From positions 1 through 6,424 of the forward strand of contig JABFWC010000401.1 in assembly GCA_013362385.1 (NCBI GenBank): a stretch of DNA of 6,424 nt, read 5' to 3'. A model generated the notes under the pieces. It worked only from the letters and a program-made list of their open reading frames with translations, did no database searches and was not told the DNA's origin. The position numbers and the translations under genes are program-made. Origin of the DNA: Pseudarthrobacter sp. (lineage in GTDB: Bacteria > Actinomycetota > Actinomycetes > Actinomycetales > Micrococcaceae). This document shows, piece by piece, positions 1 through 6,118 of this stretch; positions within the stretch are counted from its first letter, which is position 1; each line of letters opens with the position of its first letter.

Positions 1-788
1 GGCGCGCCGGCTTCAAAGAACGCGTTGCTGTCGCCTTCGAACAGCGAGAAGTGGGTGTGCATGCCCGAGCCGGGGTGGGCGGTGAACGGCTTGGGCATGA
101 AGGTGGCGTACGTCCCCTGCTGCAGGGCCACCTCTTTGATGACGGTGCGGAACGTCATGATGTTGTCCGCGGTCTGCAGGGCGTCGGCGTAGCGGAGGTC
201 GATTTCGTTCTGGCCGGGGCCGCCCTCGTGGTGGCTGAATTCCACCGAGATGCCCACCGATTCCAGCATGGTAACGGCGGTCCGGCGGAAGTCCTGGGCC
301 ACGCCGCCTGGCACGTGGTCGAAGTAGCCGCCCTCGTCGACCGGCACCGGAGCGCCGTCCGGGCCCGGTTCCTGGGACTTGAGAAGGTAGAACTCAATCT
401 CGGGATGGGTGTAGCAGGTGAACCCCATGTCCGCGGCCTTGGCAAGGGTCCGCTTGAGGACGTTGCGCGGATCCGCCGCGGAGGGCTCGCCGTCGGGGGT
501 CAGGATGTCGCAGAACATCCGCGAGGTCTGCTCGGTTTCGCCGCGCCACGGCAGGATCTGGAAGGTGGCCGGGTCGGGCTGCAGCAGCATATCGGACTCG
601 AAGACGCGCGCCAGGCCCTCAATGGAGGAGCCGTCAAAGCCGAGGCCTTCCTCGAAGGCGCCCTCCACTTCGGCCGGCGCCAGGGCAACGGACTTCAGCG
701 ATCCCACGACGTCGGTGAACCACAGGCGCACGAAACGTACGTCGCGCTCTTCGATTGTGCGCAGGACAAACTCTTGCTGGCGGTCCAT
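1..788 (-). CDS. glnA2: Glutamine synthetase type I, GlnA2-like (5' part, cut by window edge)
   Basis: The 262 visible N-terminal residues belong to a type I glutamine synthetase, which joins glutamate and ammonia using ATP; the full protein should be about 445 aa. Visible motifs are FDGSSIEG (51-58) opening the N-terminal signature, the metal-binding pair in PEIEF (E130, E132), HHEGGPGQNEID (186-197, with E188 and E195), and the ATP/glutamate segment PKPF..HPGSGMH (232-244, with H244). The opening MDRQQEFVLRTIEERD closely resembles mycobacterial GlnA2 (from memory). The ATG at 788 has a purine-rich Shine-Dalgarno, GGAGAAGAGG (794-803), 5 nt upstream. Some GlnA2 and GlnA3 homologues in Streptomyces use polyamines instead of ammonia, so the substrate is open; the C-terminal region that would show whether an adenylylation Tyr exists is outside the window. 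panB is divergent, and a glnA2/panB neighbourhood also exists in mycobacteria. Confidence 0.95.
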   Translation of the reverse strand, partial: MDRQQEFVLRTIEERDVRFVRLWFTDVVGSLKSVALAPAEVEGAFEEGLGFDGSSIEGLARVFESDMLLQPDPATFQILPWRGETEQTSRMFCDILTPDGEPSAADPRNVLKRTLAKAADMGFTCYTHPEIEFYLLKSQEPGPDGAPVPVDEGGYFDHVPGGVAQDFRRTAVTMLESVGISVEFSHHEGGPGQNEIDLRYADALQTADNIMTFRTVIKEVALQQGTYATFMPKPFTAHPGSGMHTHFSLFEGDSNAFFEAGA

Positions 789-859
789 GATGGCCTCTTC
801 TCCGGTCAACGTCCATGCTGCGGGGCCCGCACATGGGAAGCCGGCAGCAGTTCACCAAC

Positions 860-888
860 ACTGTACTAAGCATTCGGCGCCGATGCTT
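860..888 (-). promoter_or_regulatory. Possible glnA2 -10 element and overlapping inverted repeat
   Basis: On the minus strand TACAGT (860-865) could be a -10 for glnA2, giving an untranslated leader of about 65 nt. Just upstream, 868-888 holds an imperfect palindrome: arms AAGCAT/ATGCTT flank the self-complementary core CGGCGCCG, with one extra T on the left. It would lie in the -35/spacer region, a typical repressor position. No good -35 hexamer is seen, so the promoter call is weak; the palindrome itself is real sequence. Confidence 0.3.
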
Positions 889-903
889 GAGCCTGCACGC
901 CGC

Positions 904-919
904 GTAACACAGCATTAAC
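904..919. promoter_or_regulatory. Candidate GlnR-type site upstream of glnA2
   Basis: GTAAC, six bases, then TTAAC (904-908 and 915-919) resembles one a/b pair of the actinobacterial GlnR site, which is roughly gTnAc-n6-GaAAc. The first half fits fully and the second in 3 of 5 positions. It is centred about 59 bp upstream of the start site implied by the candidate -10 at 860-865, a usual place for an activator. There is no second pair, so this is only suggestive. The rest of the 789-1061 divergent region shows a short hairpin (CGGCA-GGA-TGCCG, 1010-1022) and nothing else I can name. Confidence 0.25.
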
Positions 920-1049
920 CTCGCGGGCCCGGCATGCACACGCGCCGCCCTGCTTTTGGCCGCCTTCCGAGGGCCCCAGGTGCCGCCGTTATGACGCTAA
1001 TCACCTTCACGGCAGGATGCCGCGGTAGCTAGGACGGCGGGTACCGCAT

Positions 1050-1055
1050 TACGCT
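1050..1055 (+). promoter_or_regulatory. Possible -10 element of panB (leaderless)
   Basis: TACGCT fits the TANNNT pattern and ends 6 nt before the panB ATG, which would place the transcription start at or next to the A of the start codon. No Shine-Dalgarno is present at a useful distance; the nearest purine run (AGGACGGCGG, 1031-1040) is over 20 nt from the ATG. No clear -35 is seen. Confidence 0.3.
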
Positions 1056-1061
1056 CATCCC

Positions 1062-1958
1062 ATGGCCTCCAGCAACAGTTCCGACTCCAGCGTGTCCGCC
1101 GACGTTTCCGCTCCCTATGGCAGCGGTCCCGGGCAGCAGGCCGCAGCCGCTGCCGAACGGAAGCCGGCCAGGGTCCGTATCCACCACCTGCAGCAGGCCA
1201 AGAAGGACGGCACCAAGTTCGCGATGCTCACCGCGTACGAGCAGTACACCGCCGAGATCTTCGACGCCGCCGGCATCGAAGTACTCCTGGTGGGTGACTC
1301 GGCGTCGAACAACGTCTACGGCAACGAAACCAGCCTGCCCGTCACCGTGGACGAGCTGCTCCCCCTGTGCCGTGCCGTGGCCCGGTCCGCCAAGCGTGCC
1401 CTGGTGGTGGCGGACCTTCCCTTCGGGAGCTACGAAGTGTCCGCCGAACAGGCCGTTTCCGCAGGTGTCCGGTTCCTCAAGGAAGGCCTGGCCCATGCGG
1501 TGAAGATCGAGGGCGGGAAGTACTATGCCGCCACGGTCCGCGCCATGGTGCAGGCAGGCATTCCGGTGATGGCTCACATTGGATTCACCCCGCAGAGCGA
1601 ACATGCCCTTGGCGGCTACCGCGTCCAGGGCCGCGGCGATGACGCCCAGCGTCTGATCGAGGACGGCCGCGCCCTGGCCGATGCCGGCGCCTTCTGCGTG
1701 CTGATGGAAATGGTCCCGGCAGAAACCGCCGCGGCTGTCGACGCGGCGGTGGACGTGCCCACGGTCGGCATCGGCGCCGGCAAGGCAACCACTGGCCAGG
1801 TGCTCGTGTGGCAGGACATGGCAGGGCTGCGCGGCGGCCGGATGGCGAAGTTCGTCAAGCAGTACGCGGACCTGCGCAGCACCCTGCTCGACGCCGCCAG
1901 GGCCTACGGTGACGACGTCCGGTCCGGACAGTTCCCCGGCCCGGAACATTCTTTCTAG
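1062..1958 (+). CDS. panB: 3-methyl-2-oxobutanoate hydroxymethyltransferase (ketopantoate hydroxymethyltransferase)
   Basis: PanB transfers a one-carbon unit from 5,10-methylene-tetrahydrofolate to 2-oxoisovalerate to make ketopantoate, the first committed step to pantothenate and CoA, in the cytosol. The 298-aa protein carries the family landmarks: VLLVGDS with metal ligand D79, [10 protein letters not shown] with D118, KIEGG with K148 and E150, HIGFTPQS (172-179), and LMEMVP with the presumed catalytic E216. The C-terminus EHSF also ends mycobacterial PanB (from memory). About 36 residues precede the conserved RVRIHHLQ; they are Ser/Ala/Gly-rich, and mycobacterial PanB has a shorter extension of this kind. 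MLTAYE has Glu where many homologues have Asp. The ATG lacks a Shine-Dalgarno and may be leaderless. panC and panD are not nearby. Confidence 0.96.
   Translation: MASSNSSDSSVSADVSAPYGSGPGQQAAAAAERKPARVRIHHLQQAKKDGTKFAMLTAYEQYTAEIFDAAGIEVLLVGDSASNNVYGNETSLPVTVDELLPLCRAVARSAKRALVVADLPFGSYEVSAEQAVSAGVRFLKEGLAHAVKIEGGKYYAATVRAMVQAGIPVMAHIGFTPQSEHALGGYRVQGRGDDAQRLIEDGRALADAGAFCVLMEMVPAETAAAVDAAVDVPTVGIGAGKATTGQVLVWQDMAGLRGGRMAKFVKQYADLRSTLLDAARAYGDDVRSGQFPGPEHSF
1931..1956 (+). terminator. Weak hairpin at the 3' end of panB
   Basis: GTTCC (1931-1935) pairs with GGAAC (1943-1947) across a 7-nt loop, followed by the T-rich ATTCTTTCT running into the stop codon. It resembles a small intrinsic terminator overlapping the last codons. 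The stem is only 5 bp and these bases encode the conserved C-terminus, so it may be chance. Confidence 0.25.
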
Positions 1959-1973
1959 GCGGCCGACTGCCCG

Positions 1974-2138
1974 TTAGTCGTCGTCGCCCTTTTCCCAAGC
2001 CTCGTTGCGCGCCTTCACTTTCTCCAGCGCGTGCTCAGCCTCCGCCCGGGTCTTGTACGGGCCAATCAGCTGGCTCCAGTCCGACAGGCGGTCCTCTTCC
2101 ACCTCGTGGGTGTTGATGTTGAACCAGTACTCGGTCAT
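1974..2138 (-). CDS. Small SPOR-like conserved protein (54 aa)
   Basis: This 54-residue acidic, soluble-looking protein begins MTEYWFNINTHEVEED and contains IGPYKTRAEAEHALEKV, the G-P-[YF]...EAE..L pattern typical of SPOR-like sequences. Short proteins of this type are found in Micrococcaceae near map and are usually labelled SPOR domain-containing (from memory). It has no signal peptide or membrane segment, so it is not a classical periplasmic peptidoglycan-binding SPOR protein; the true role is unknown. The ATG at 2138 was chosen because GAGGAG (2144-2149) lies 5 nt upstream; an in-frame upstream ATG at 2180 would add 14 residues without support and run through the inverted repeat. It converges on panB with a 15-nt gap and diverges from map. 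Confidence 0.85.
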   Translation of the reverse strand: MTEYWFNINTHEVEEDRLSDWSQLIGPYKTRAEAEHALEKVKARNEAWEKGDDD

Positions 2139-2162
2139 CGTCGCTCCTCGTTCCGTCGGGCG

Positions 2163-2213
2163 CGCCGCAGGGTGACCCACGTAACTTAAACCCTGCGGCG
2201 GGTCTTCGCCGCC
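2163..2213. repeat. Inverted repeat with competing hairpins between the SPOR-like gene and map
   Basis: CGCCGCAGGGT (2163-2173) is a perfect 11-bp inverted match to ACCCTGCGGCG (2190-2200), around a 16-nt loop rich in A and T. The right arm can instead pair with the next segment: GCGGCG (2195-2200) with CGCCGC (2207-2212) across a GGTCTT loop. The two structures exclude each other. It lies in the 118-bp divergent spacer, about 25 nt upstream of the SPOR-like start and 45 nt upstream of map. It could be an operator, a leader attenuator for the SPOR-like gene, or a terminator-like barrier. Confidence 0.6.
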
Positions 2214-2222
2214 TGTCGGTTG

Positions 2223-2250
2223 TTGGGCCTTCTGCGGTGCCTTATATGAT
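2223..2250 (+). promoter_or_regulatory. Predicted map promoter (leaderless)
   Basis: TATGAT (2245-2250) is a near-consensus -10, matching TATAAT at five of six bases. TTGGGC (2223-2228) is a partial -35 at 16-bp spacing; TTGTTG (2220-2225) at 19 bp is an alternative. The -10 ends 6 nt before the map ATG, so transcription would start at the A of ATG. No Shine-Dalgarno is present, which agrees with a leaderless mRNA. Confidence 0.55.
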
Positions 2251-2256
2251 CAATCT

Positions 2257-3135
2257 ATGCCTTCCCTTGCCTCGACTGCACCCATCGGCACCCTCACCCC
2301 CGGAGCCTTAAGCCCGCAGCGTCCCGTTCCGGCGTCCATCCCTCGTCCGGAGTATGTTGGCAAGCCCGCCCCCGCCAAGTTCACCGGATCCGAGGTCAAG
2401 TCGGCCGAGACGATCGAGAAAATCCGGATCGCCGGGAAGATCGCGGCGCAGGCCATCGTGGAAGTCGGCAAGCACATCCGGCCGGGTGTCACCACCGACG
2501 AGCTGGACAAGGTGGGGCACGAGTTCCTCCTCGACCACCATGCCTATCCCTCCACCCTGGGCTACCGCGGCTTTCCCAAGTCGCTGTGCTCGTCGCTGAA
2601 CGAGGTCATCTGCCACGGCATCCCGGACAGCACGGTGGTCCGGGACGGCGACATCCTGAACATCGACATCACGGCCTACATCAACGGCGTACACGGAGAC
2701 ACCAACTACACCTTCCTGGTGGGCGACGTGGACGAGGAGTCCCGGCTGCTGGTGGAACGGACCCGGGAATCGCTGAACCGGGCCATCAAGGCGGTAGCCC
2801 CCGGCCGTGAGATCAACATCATCGGCCGCGCCATCGAGTCCTACGCCAAGCGCTTTGGCTACGGCGTGGTGCGCGACTTCACCGGCCACGGGGTCGGCGA
2901 GGCCTTCCACACCGGACTGATCATTCCGCACTACGACGCCGCCCCTGCCTACAGCACCGTGATCGAGGCCGGCATGGTGTTCACCATCGAGCCCATGCTC
3001 ACCCTGGGCACGGTGGAATGGGACATGTGGAGTGACGACTGGACGGTGGTCACCAGGGACCGCAAGCGCACTGCACAGTTCGAGCACACGCTGCTGGTCA
3101 CCGAGGCCGGCGCGGAAATCCTCACGCTACCCTGA
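2257..3135 (+). CDS. map: Type I methionine aminopeptidase
   Basis: This metalloenzyme removes the initiator Met from nascent proteins in the cytosol. All five dinuclear metal ligands are present: D137 in NIDIT, D148 in HGDTN, H211 in FTGHGVG, E245 in TIEPM and E276 in FEHTLL; H120 (ICHGIP) and H218 (AFHTG) match the substrate-site histidines. The 292-aa length and the roughly 45-residue N-terminal extension with LSPQRPVP and IPRPEYVG match the mycobacterial MetAP1c type, whose Pro-rich extension is thought to contact the ribosome. The ATG at 2257 begins MPSLAS, keeps this extension and sits 6 nt after a good -10. The divergent neighbour is the SPOR-like gene; ppgK follows after about 104 bp. 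The usual secY-adk-map context is absent, so this is probably a stand-alone map copy of the genome. Confidence 0.96.
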   Translation: MPSLASTAPIGTLTPGALSPQRPVPASIPRPEYVGKPAPAKFTGSEVKSAETIEKIRIAGKIAAQAIVEVGKHIRPGVTTDELDKVGHEFLLDHHAYPSTLGYRGFPKSLCSSLNEVICHGIPDSTVVRDGDILNIDITAYINGVHGDTNYTFLVGDVDEESRLLVERTRESLNRAIKAVAPGREINIIGRAIESYAKRFGYGVVRDFTGHGVGEAFHTGLIIPHYDAAPAYSTVIEAGMVFTIEPMLTLGTVEWDMWSDDWTVVTRDRKRTAQFEHTLLVTEAGAEILTLP

Positions 3136-3185
3136 AGCGCCCGGCCCGTTACCCGGAACCGGTCCACACCCAGAATTTCACCTAC

Positions 3186-3207
3186 GGCGCCCAAATGCGC
3201 CCCTTTT
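3186..3207 (+). terminator. Small hairpin with T-run between map and ppgK
   Basis: GGCGC (3186-3190) pairs with GCGCC (3197-3201) over a 6-nt loop, followed by CCTTTT. This is a short intrinsic-terminator shape 50 nt after the map stop. It contains the ATG at 3195 in its loop, an argument against that ATG being the ppgK start. The short stem keeps confidence low. Confidence 0.35.
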
Positions 3208-3239
3208 CCCGCCCGCCCCTGTCACGAACGGATACCGCA

Positions 3240-4043
3240 TTGGCCAAGAACGACGAGAAGCCGCACAAGAACGAACCGCTGATCGGCATCGATATCGGTG
3301 GGACGGGTATCAAGGGCGGGATTGTCGACCTGAAGAAGGGCAAGCTCCTGGGTGACCGTTTCCGGGTGCCCACCCCGCAGCCGGCCACTCCCGAGGCGGT
3401 GGCCGAAGCGGTGGCCTTGGTGGTCGCGGAACTCTCCGCCCGGCCCGAAGCTCCCGCGGCCGGCTCGCCCGTGGGCGTGACGTTCCCCGGAATCATCCAG
3501 CACGGCGTGGTCCATTCGGCGGCCAATGTGGACAAGAGCTGGCTGGAGACGGACATTGACGCACTCCTCACCGCACGGCTCGGCCGGCCAGTCGAAGTGA
3601 TCAACGACGCCGATGCCGCCGGCCTGGCTGAAGCGCGGTACGGGGCCGGCGCGGGCGTGTCGGGCACCGTCCTGGTCATCACGCTGGGCACCGGCATCGG
3701 CTCGGCGTTCATCTTTGACGGGAAGCTCGTGCCGAACGCCGAGCTGGGCCACCTGGAAATCGACGGCTTCGACGCCGAATCGAAGGCCTCCGCCGTGGCC
3801 CGTGAACGCGACGGCCTGTCATGGGACGAGTACAGCGTGCTGCTCCAGCGGTACTTCTCGCACGTCGAGTTCCTGTTTTCGCCGGAACTGTTCATCGTGG
3901 GCGGCGGCATCTCCAAGCGGGCGGACGAATACCTGCCCAACCTCAAGCTCCGCACGCCGATCGTGCCGGCGGTGCTGCGGAACGAGGCAGGTATCGTGGG
4001 CGCTGCCCTGGAAATCGCACTTCAGCACAAACTGGCCAAATAG
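3240..4043 (+). CDS. ppgK: Polyphosphate glucokinase / polyphosphate-ATP glucomannokinase (ROK family)
   Basis: The enzyme phosphorylates glucose, and in the Arthrobacter type also mannose, using inorganic polyphosphate or ATP, feeding glycolysis. Motifs in order: phosphate-1 loop DIGGTGIKGG (18-27), TFPG (81-84), NDADAAG (122-128) with catalytic base D123, phosphate-2 loop LGTGIGSA (149-156), ELGHLEI (168-174), and GGGISK (221-226). The ROK zinc motif CxCG is absent, as expected for PPGKs. The TTG at 3240 was chosen because it gives 267 aa beginning MAKNDEKPHKN, matching the length and N-terminus I recall for Arthrobacter glucomannokinase. The in-frame ATG at 3195 adds 15 Arg/Pro-rich residues unlike the family and lies in a hairpin. 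No strong Shine-Dalgarno precedes TTG (only ACGGA), and I see no clear promoter in 3136-3239, so read-through from map is possible. nrdR converges downstream. Confidence 0.93.
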   Translation: MAKNDEKPHKNEPLIGIDIGGTGIKGGIVDLKKGKLLGDRFRVPTPQPATPEAVAEAVALVVAELSARPEAPAAGSPVGVTFPGIIQHGVVHSAANVDKSWLETDIDALLTARLGRPVEVINDADAAGLAEARYGAGAGVSGTVLVITLGTGIGSAFIFDGKLVPNAELGHLEIDGFDAESKASAVARERDGLSWDEYSVLLQRYFSHVEFLFSPELFIVGGGISKRADEYLPNLKLRTPIVPAVLRNEAGIVGAALEIALQHKLAK

Positions 4044-4051
4044 GGCTGGTG

Positions 4052-4091
4052 CCGGTGGCGGCTGCGGCTTCCCCTCCGCTGCCGCCACCGG
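4052..4091. terminator. Strong hairpin between convergent ppgK and nrdR
   Basis: CCGGTGGCGGC (4052-4062) is a perfect 11-bp inverted match to GCCGCCACCGG (4081-4091). After one T-T mismatch the stem continues with GCGG/CCGC, closing on an 8-nt loop. It begins 8 nt after the ppgK stop and ends 3 nt before the nrdR stop, so it can serve both strands. No T-run follows on either side, as is common for actinobacterial terminator-like hairpins. Confidence 0.7.
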
Positions 4092-4094
4092 AGT

Positions 4095-4610
4095 CTAGAG
4101 GGGGCTCTTCTCGGAGCTCTTCCCGGCGCTCTTCGCGCCGCCGGACGCGCCCTTGGGGTCATCCTCGGCCTCGTGCCGGAGCAGGGCGATCGCGGTTTCG
4201 AAATCCTCAAGCGACTCGAAGGCCTGGTACACGCTGGCGAACCGGAGGTATGCCACCTTGTCCAGCTTCTGCAGCGGCCCGAGGATGGCGAGCCCTACCT
4301 CGTGGGCGTCGATTTCTGCCGCTCCGGAAGCCCGGATCTGCTCTTCCACTTCCTGGGCCAGCAGGGCGAGGTCGTCCTCGCTCACCGGCCGGCCCTGGCA
4401 GGCCTTCCGCACACCGTTGATGACCTTGCTGCGGCTGAAGGGCTCCCCCACGCCGGACCGTTTGATCACCGACAGGCTGGTGGTTTCGACCGTAGTGAAC
4501 CTGCGGCCGCACTCGGGGCACTGGCGGCGCCGGCGGATGGCTGAGCCGTCGTCCGCCATCCGGCTGTCCACCACGCGGGAATCGGGATTGCGGCAGAACG
4601 GGCAGTACAT
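4095..4610 (-). CDS. nrdR: Transcriptional repressor NrdR
   Basis: NrdR is a nucleotide-sensing repressor of ribonucleotide reductase genes. The 171-aa protein starts MYCPFC and shows the zinc ribbon C3, C6, C31, C34 with [13 protein letters not shown] (26-38), then an ATP-cone domain (about 48-138) with KR at 50-51 and the conserved [16 protein letters not shown] (116-131). The ribbon and cone account for about 148 residues, the usual size; the last 23 or so are a Gly/Ser/Lys-rich, probably disordered tail. The ATG at 4610 has AAGGGGG (4617-4623) 6 nt upstream. It reads in the same direction as hisD, 129 bp downstream of it, with its own predicted promoter and NrdR-box candidates. No nrd structural gene is adjacent, unlike the nrdR-nrdJ arrangement in Streptomyces. 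Confidence 0.97.
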   Translation of the reverse strand: MYCPFCRNPDSRVVDSRMADDGSAIRRRRQCPECGRRFTTVETTSLSVIKRSGVGEPFSRSKVINGVRKACQGRPVSEDDLALLAQEVEEQIRASGAAEIDAHEVGLAILGPLQKLDKVAYLRFASVYQAFESLEDFETAIALLRHEAEDDPKGASGGAKSAGKSSEKSPL

Positions 4611-4686
4611 GGCGTTCCCCCTTTTGGCTGGTGGTGTGCGGCGTCAGGCCTTCGGCATGGCCAGGGGCAATACCTTGGCGTCTTTC

Positions 4687-4716
4687 AGTTTACGGCCACA
4701 TCTGGGGGAATAACAA
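4687..4716 (-). promoter_or_regulatory. Predicted nrdR promoter
   Basis: On the minus strand TTGTTA (4711-4716) and TAAACT (4687-4692) form a -35/-10 pair at 18-bp spacing, each matching consensus at four positions. Transcription would start near 4680, giving an untranslated leader of about 70 nt. This leader contains a small GGCC...GGCC inverted pair (4655-4670 region) but no recognised riboswitch. Confidence 0.45.
4693..4708. promoter_or_regulatory. Degenerate second NrdR-box candidate
   Basis: This 16-bp stretch (core CCACATCTGG on the plus strand) matches the NrdR consensus at about 7 of 16 positions and has weak dyad symmetry. Alone it would be ignored. It is listed because its centre is 32 bp from the good box at 4725-4740, the three-helical-turn spacing known for paired NrdR boxes, and because it falls between the predicted -35 and -10 of nrdR. 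Confidence 0.35.
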
Positions 4717-4724
4717 TCCTGTAA

Positions 4725-4740
4725 TTACTACATGTAGTGC
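4725..4740. promoter_or_regulatory. NrdR box upstream of nrdR
   Basis: The segment contains the perfect 12-bp palindrome ACTACATGTAGT (4727-4738). Against the NrdR consensus acaCwAtATaTwGtgt it matches 11 of 16 positions, and within the 12-bp core 10 of 12, with only the symmetric T/A pair changed to C/G. It sits 8 bp upstream of the predicted nrdR -35 and touches the hisD stop codon (4740-4742). The obvious reading is autoregulation of nrdR. Confidence 0.65.
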
Positions 4741-6113
4741 TAGGACGCGTCCGGGAACCTGGCTGTCACCGCATCCCCGTGTGCCGGCAGGTCCTCGGCG
4801 CGGGAGAGGTTGACGATGTGGCTGCTGACCTCGGCCAGGGCGGCCTCGCTGTAGTTGATGACCTGGATTGCCCGGAGGAACGTGGTGACGTTCAGGCCCG
4901 ACGAAAAGGCGGCGGTGCCGCTGGTGGGCAGGACGTGGTTCGATCCGGCGCAGTAGTCGCCCAGGCTGACGGGGCTGTAGTCGCCCACGAAGATGGCACC
5001 GGCGTTCCGGATCCGTGCCGCCACCGCCGCAGCGTCCCGGGTCATGATTTCCAGGTGCTCCGCCGCGTAGGCGTCACAGGCGGCAATCCCCTGGTCCAGG
5101 CCGTCCACCAGGACAGCGCCGGACTGCGGGCCGGAGAGCGCCTCGCGGACGCGTGCCGCGTGCTTGGTGGTGCGAGCCTGCCGCTCCAGCTCTACGCGAA
5201 CCGCCTCGACGAGTTCGGCGGAGTCGGTAATCAGCACGGAGGCCGCCTTCGGATCGTGTTCGGCCTGGCTGACCAGGTCCGCGGCGACCAGGGCCGGCTG
5301 CGCGGAGTCATCGGCGAGGATGGCGATCTCCGTGGTGCCCGCTTCCGAATCGATGCCAACGACGCCCTTGACCAGTCGCTTGGCGGTGGCGACGAAAATG
5401 TTGCCCGGACCGGTCACCACGTCCACGGGCTCCAGCGCCGGTCCGCGGGCGTCGCCTTCCACCCCGTACGCGAACGCGGCGATGGCCTGCGCGCCGCCGA
5501 TGGCATAGACCTCGGTGATGCCCAGCAAGGCGGCCGCGGCCAGGATAGTGGGGTGGGGCAGTCCCCCGAACCCCTTCTGCGGCGGGGAGGCAAGTGCGAT
5601 CGACTCGACCCCGGCCGCGAGTGCGGGGACGACGTTCATGATCACCGAGGACGGGTAGACGGCAAGGCCGCCGGGAACGTAGAGTCCCACCCGCGCCACG
5701 GGTACCCAGTTCTGGCTGACGACCGCGCCGTCACCGAGTTCGACGTCGACGTTGCGGGGCCGCTGCCCGTCAGCGAACTTGCGTGCCCGGCTGATGGACT
5801 CCTCCAGCGCGGCGCGCACGGCGGGATCCAGCCCGGCCAGGGCGTCGGCGATGGCCTGCGCGGGGACCAGCGGGTGCTCCTGCTCCACGCCGTCGAACGA
5901 CTGTGCCAGCTCGGCCAGGGCGGCAAAGCCGCGCCCGCGGACCGCAGAGATGATCTCGAGGACCTTTTCTTCGGCATCCGCCATGGTCCGGCTCTGGGCG
6001 CGCGGGACGGCGGCGCGCAGGGCCGCGAGGCTCATGCTGCGGCCGCGAAGGTCGATGGTACGGAAGTCGACGGCGGCAGTCGCGGGGGCGGGGAACTCCG
6101 AAGAAATGGTCAC
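4740..6113 (-). CDS. hisD: Histidinol dehydrogenase
   Basis: HisD performs the last two steps of histidine synthesis, oxidising L-histidinol to L-histidine with 2 NAD+ and a zinc ion, in the cytosol. The 457-aa protein shows RVGLYVPGG (141-149), VTGPGN (233-238), zinc ligands Q283 and H286 (SQAEHDP), D386 ([10 protein letters not shown]) and H445 (PAHGDAV), and the catalytic pair E352-H353 (AAEHLE). The signature usually written DxxAGPSE reads DSEAGTTE here (255-262), with Thr for the conserved Pro. The GTG at 6113 was chosen because RTIDLRG (18-24), conserved near the HisD N-terminus, must be included and the next Met (27) would remove it; no Shine-Dalgarno is visible. It starts 5 nt after the stop of the membrane-protein gene. 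No hisC or hisB follows; nrdR does, and no terminator is seen between them. Confidence 0.96.
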   Translation of the reverse strand: MTISSEFPAPATAAVDFRTIDLRGRSMSLAALRAAVPRAQSRTMADAEEKVLEIISAVRGRGFAALAELAQSFDGVEQEHPLVPAQAIADALAGLDPAVRAALEESISRARKFADGQRPRNVDVELGDGAVVSQNWVPVARVGLYVPGGLAVYPSSVIMNVVPALAAGVESIALASPPQKGFGGLPHPTILAAAALLGITEVYAIGGAQAIAAFAYGVEGDARGPALEPVDVVTGPGNIFVATAKRLVKGVVGIDSEAGTTEIAILADDSAQPALVAADLVSQAEHDPKAASVLITDSAELVEAVRVELERQARTTKHAARVREALSGPQSGAVLVDGLDQGIAACDAYAAEHLEIMTRDAAAVAARIRNAGAIFVGDYSPVSLGDYCAGSNHVLPTSGTAAFSSGLNVTTFLRAIQVINYSEAALAEVSSHIVNLSRAEDLPAHGDAVTARFPDAS

Positions 6114-6118
6114 CCGGT

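Noticed and set aside
51..869. 272-codon open frame on the plus strand opposite glnA2
   Set aside because: It is antisense to a gene with clear glutamine synthetase motifs; long antisense frames are expected in GC-rich codon-biased DNA, and its translation has no recognisable motif.
1029..1949. 306-codon open frame on the minus strand opposite panB
   Set aside because: It is longer than panB but only a shadow: the plus-strand product has all PanB catalytic motifs, and the antisense product is His/Gly-rich without family features.
2139..2180. Upstream extension of the SPOR-like gene to an ATG at 2180
   Set aside because: The ATG at 2138 has an ideal Shine-Dalgarno at 2144-2149; the 14 extra residues would be encoded through the inverted repeat and the Shine-Dalgarno itself.
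2308..3087. 259-codon open frame opposite map
   Set aside because: Shadow of map, whose five metal ligands fix the real strand and frame.
3182..3955. 257-codon Ser/Arg/Pro-rich open frame opposite ppgK
   Set aside because: Shadow of ppgK; composition is typical of an out-of-frame GC-rich translation.
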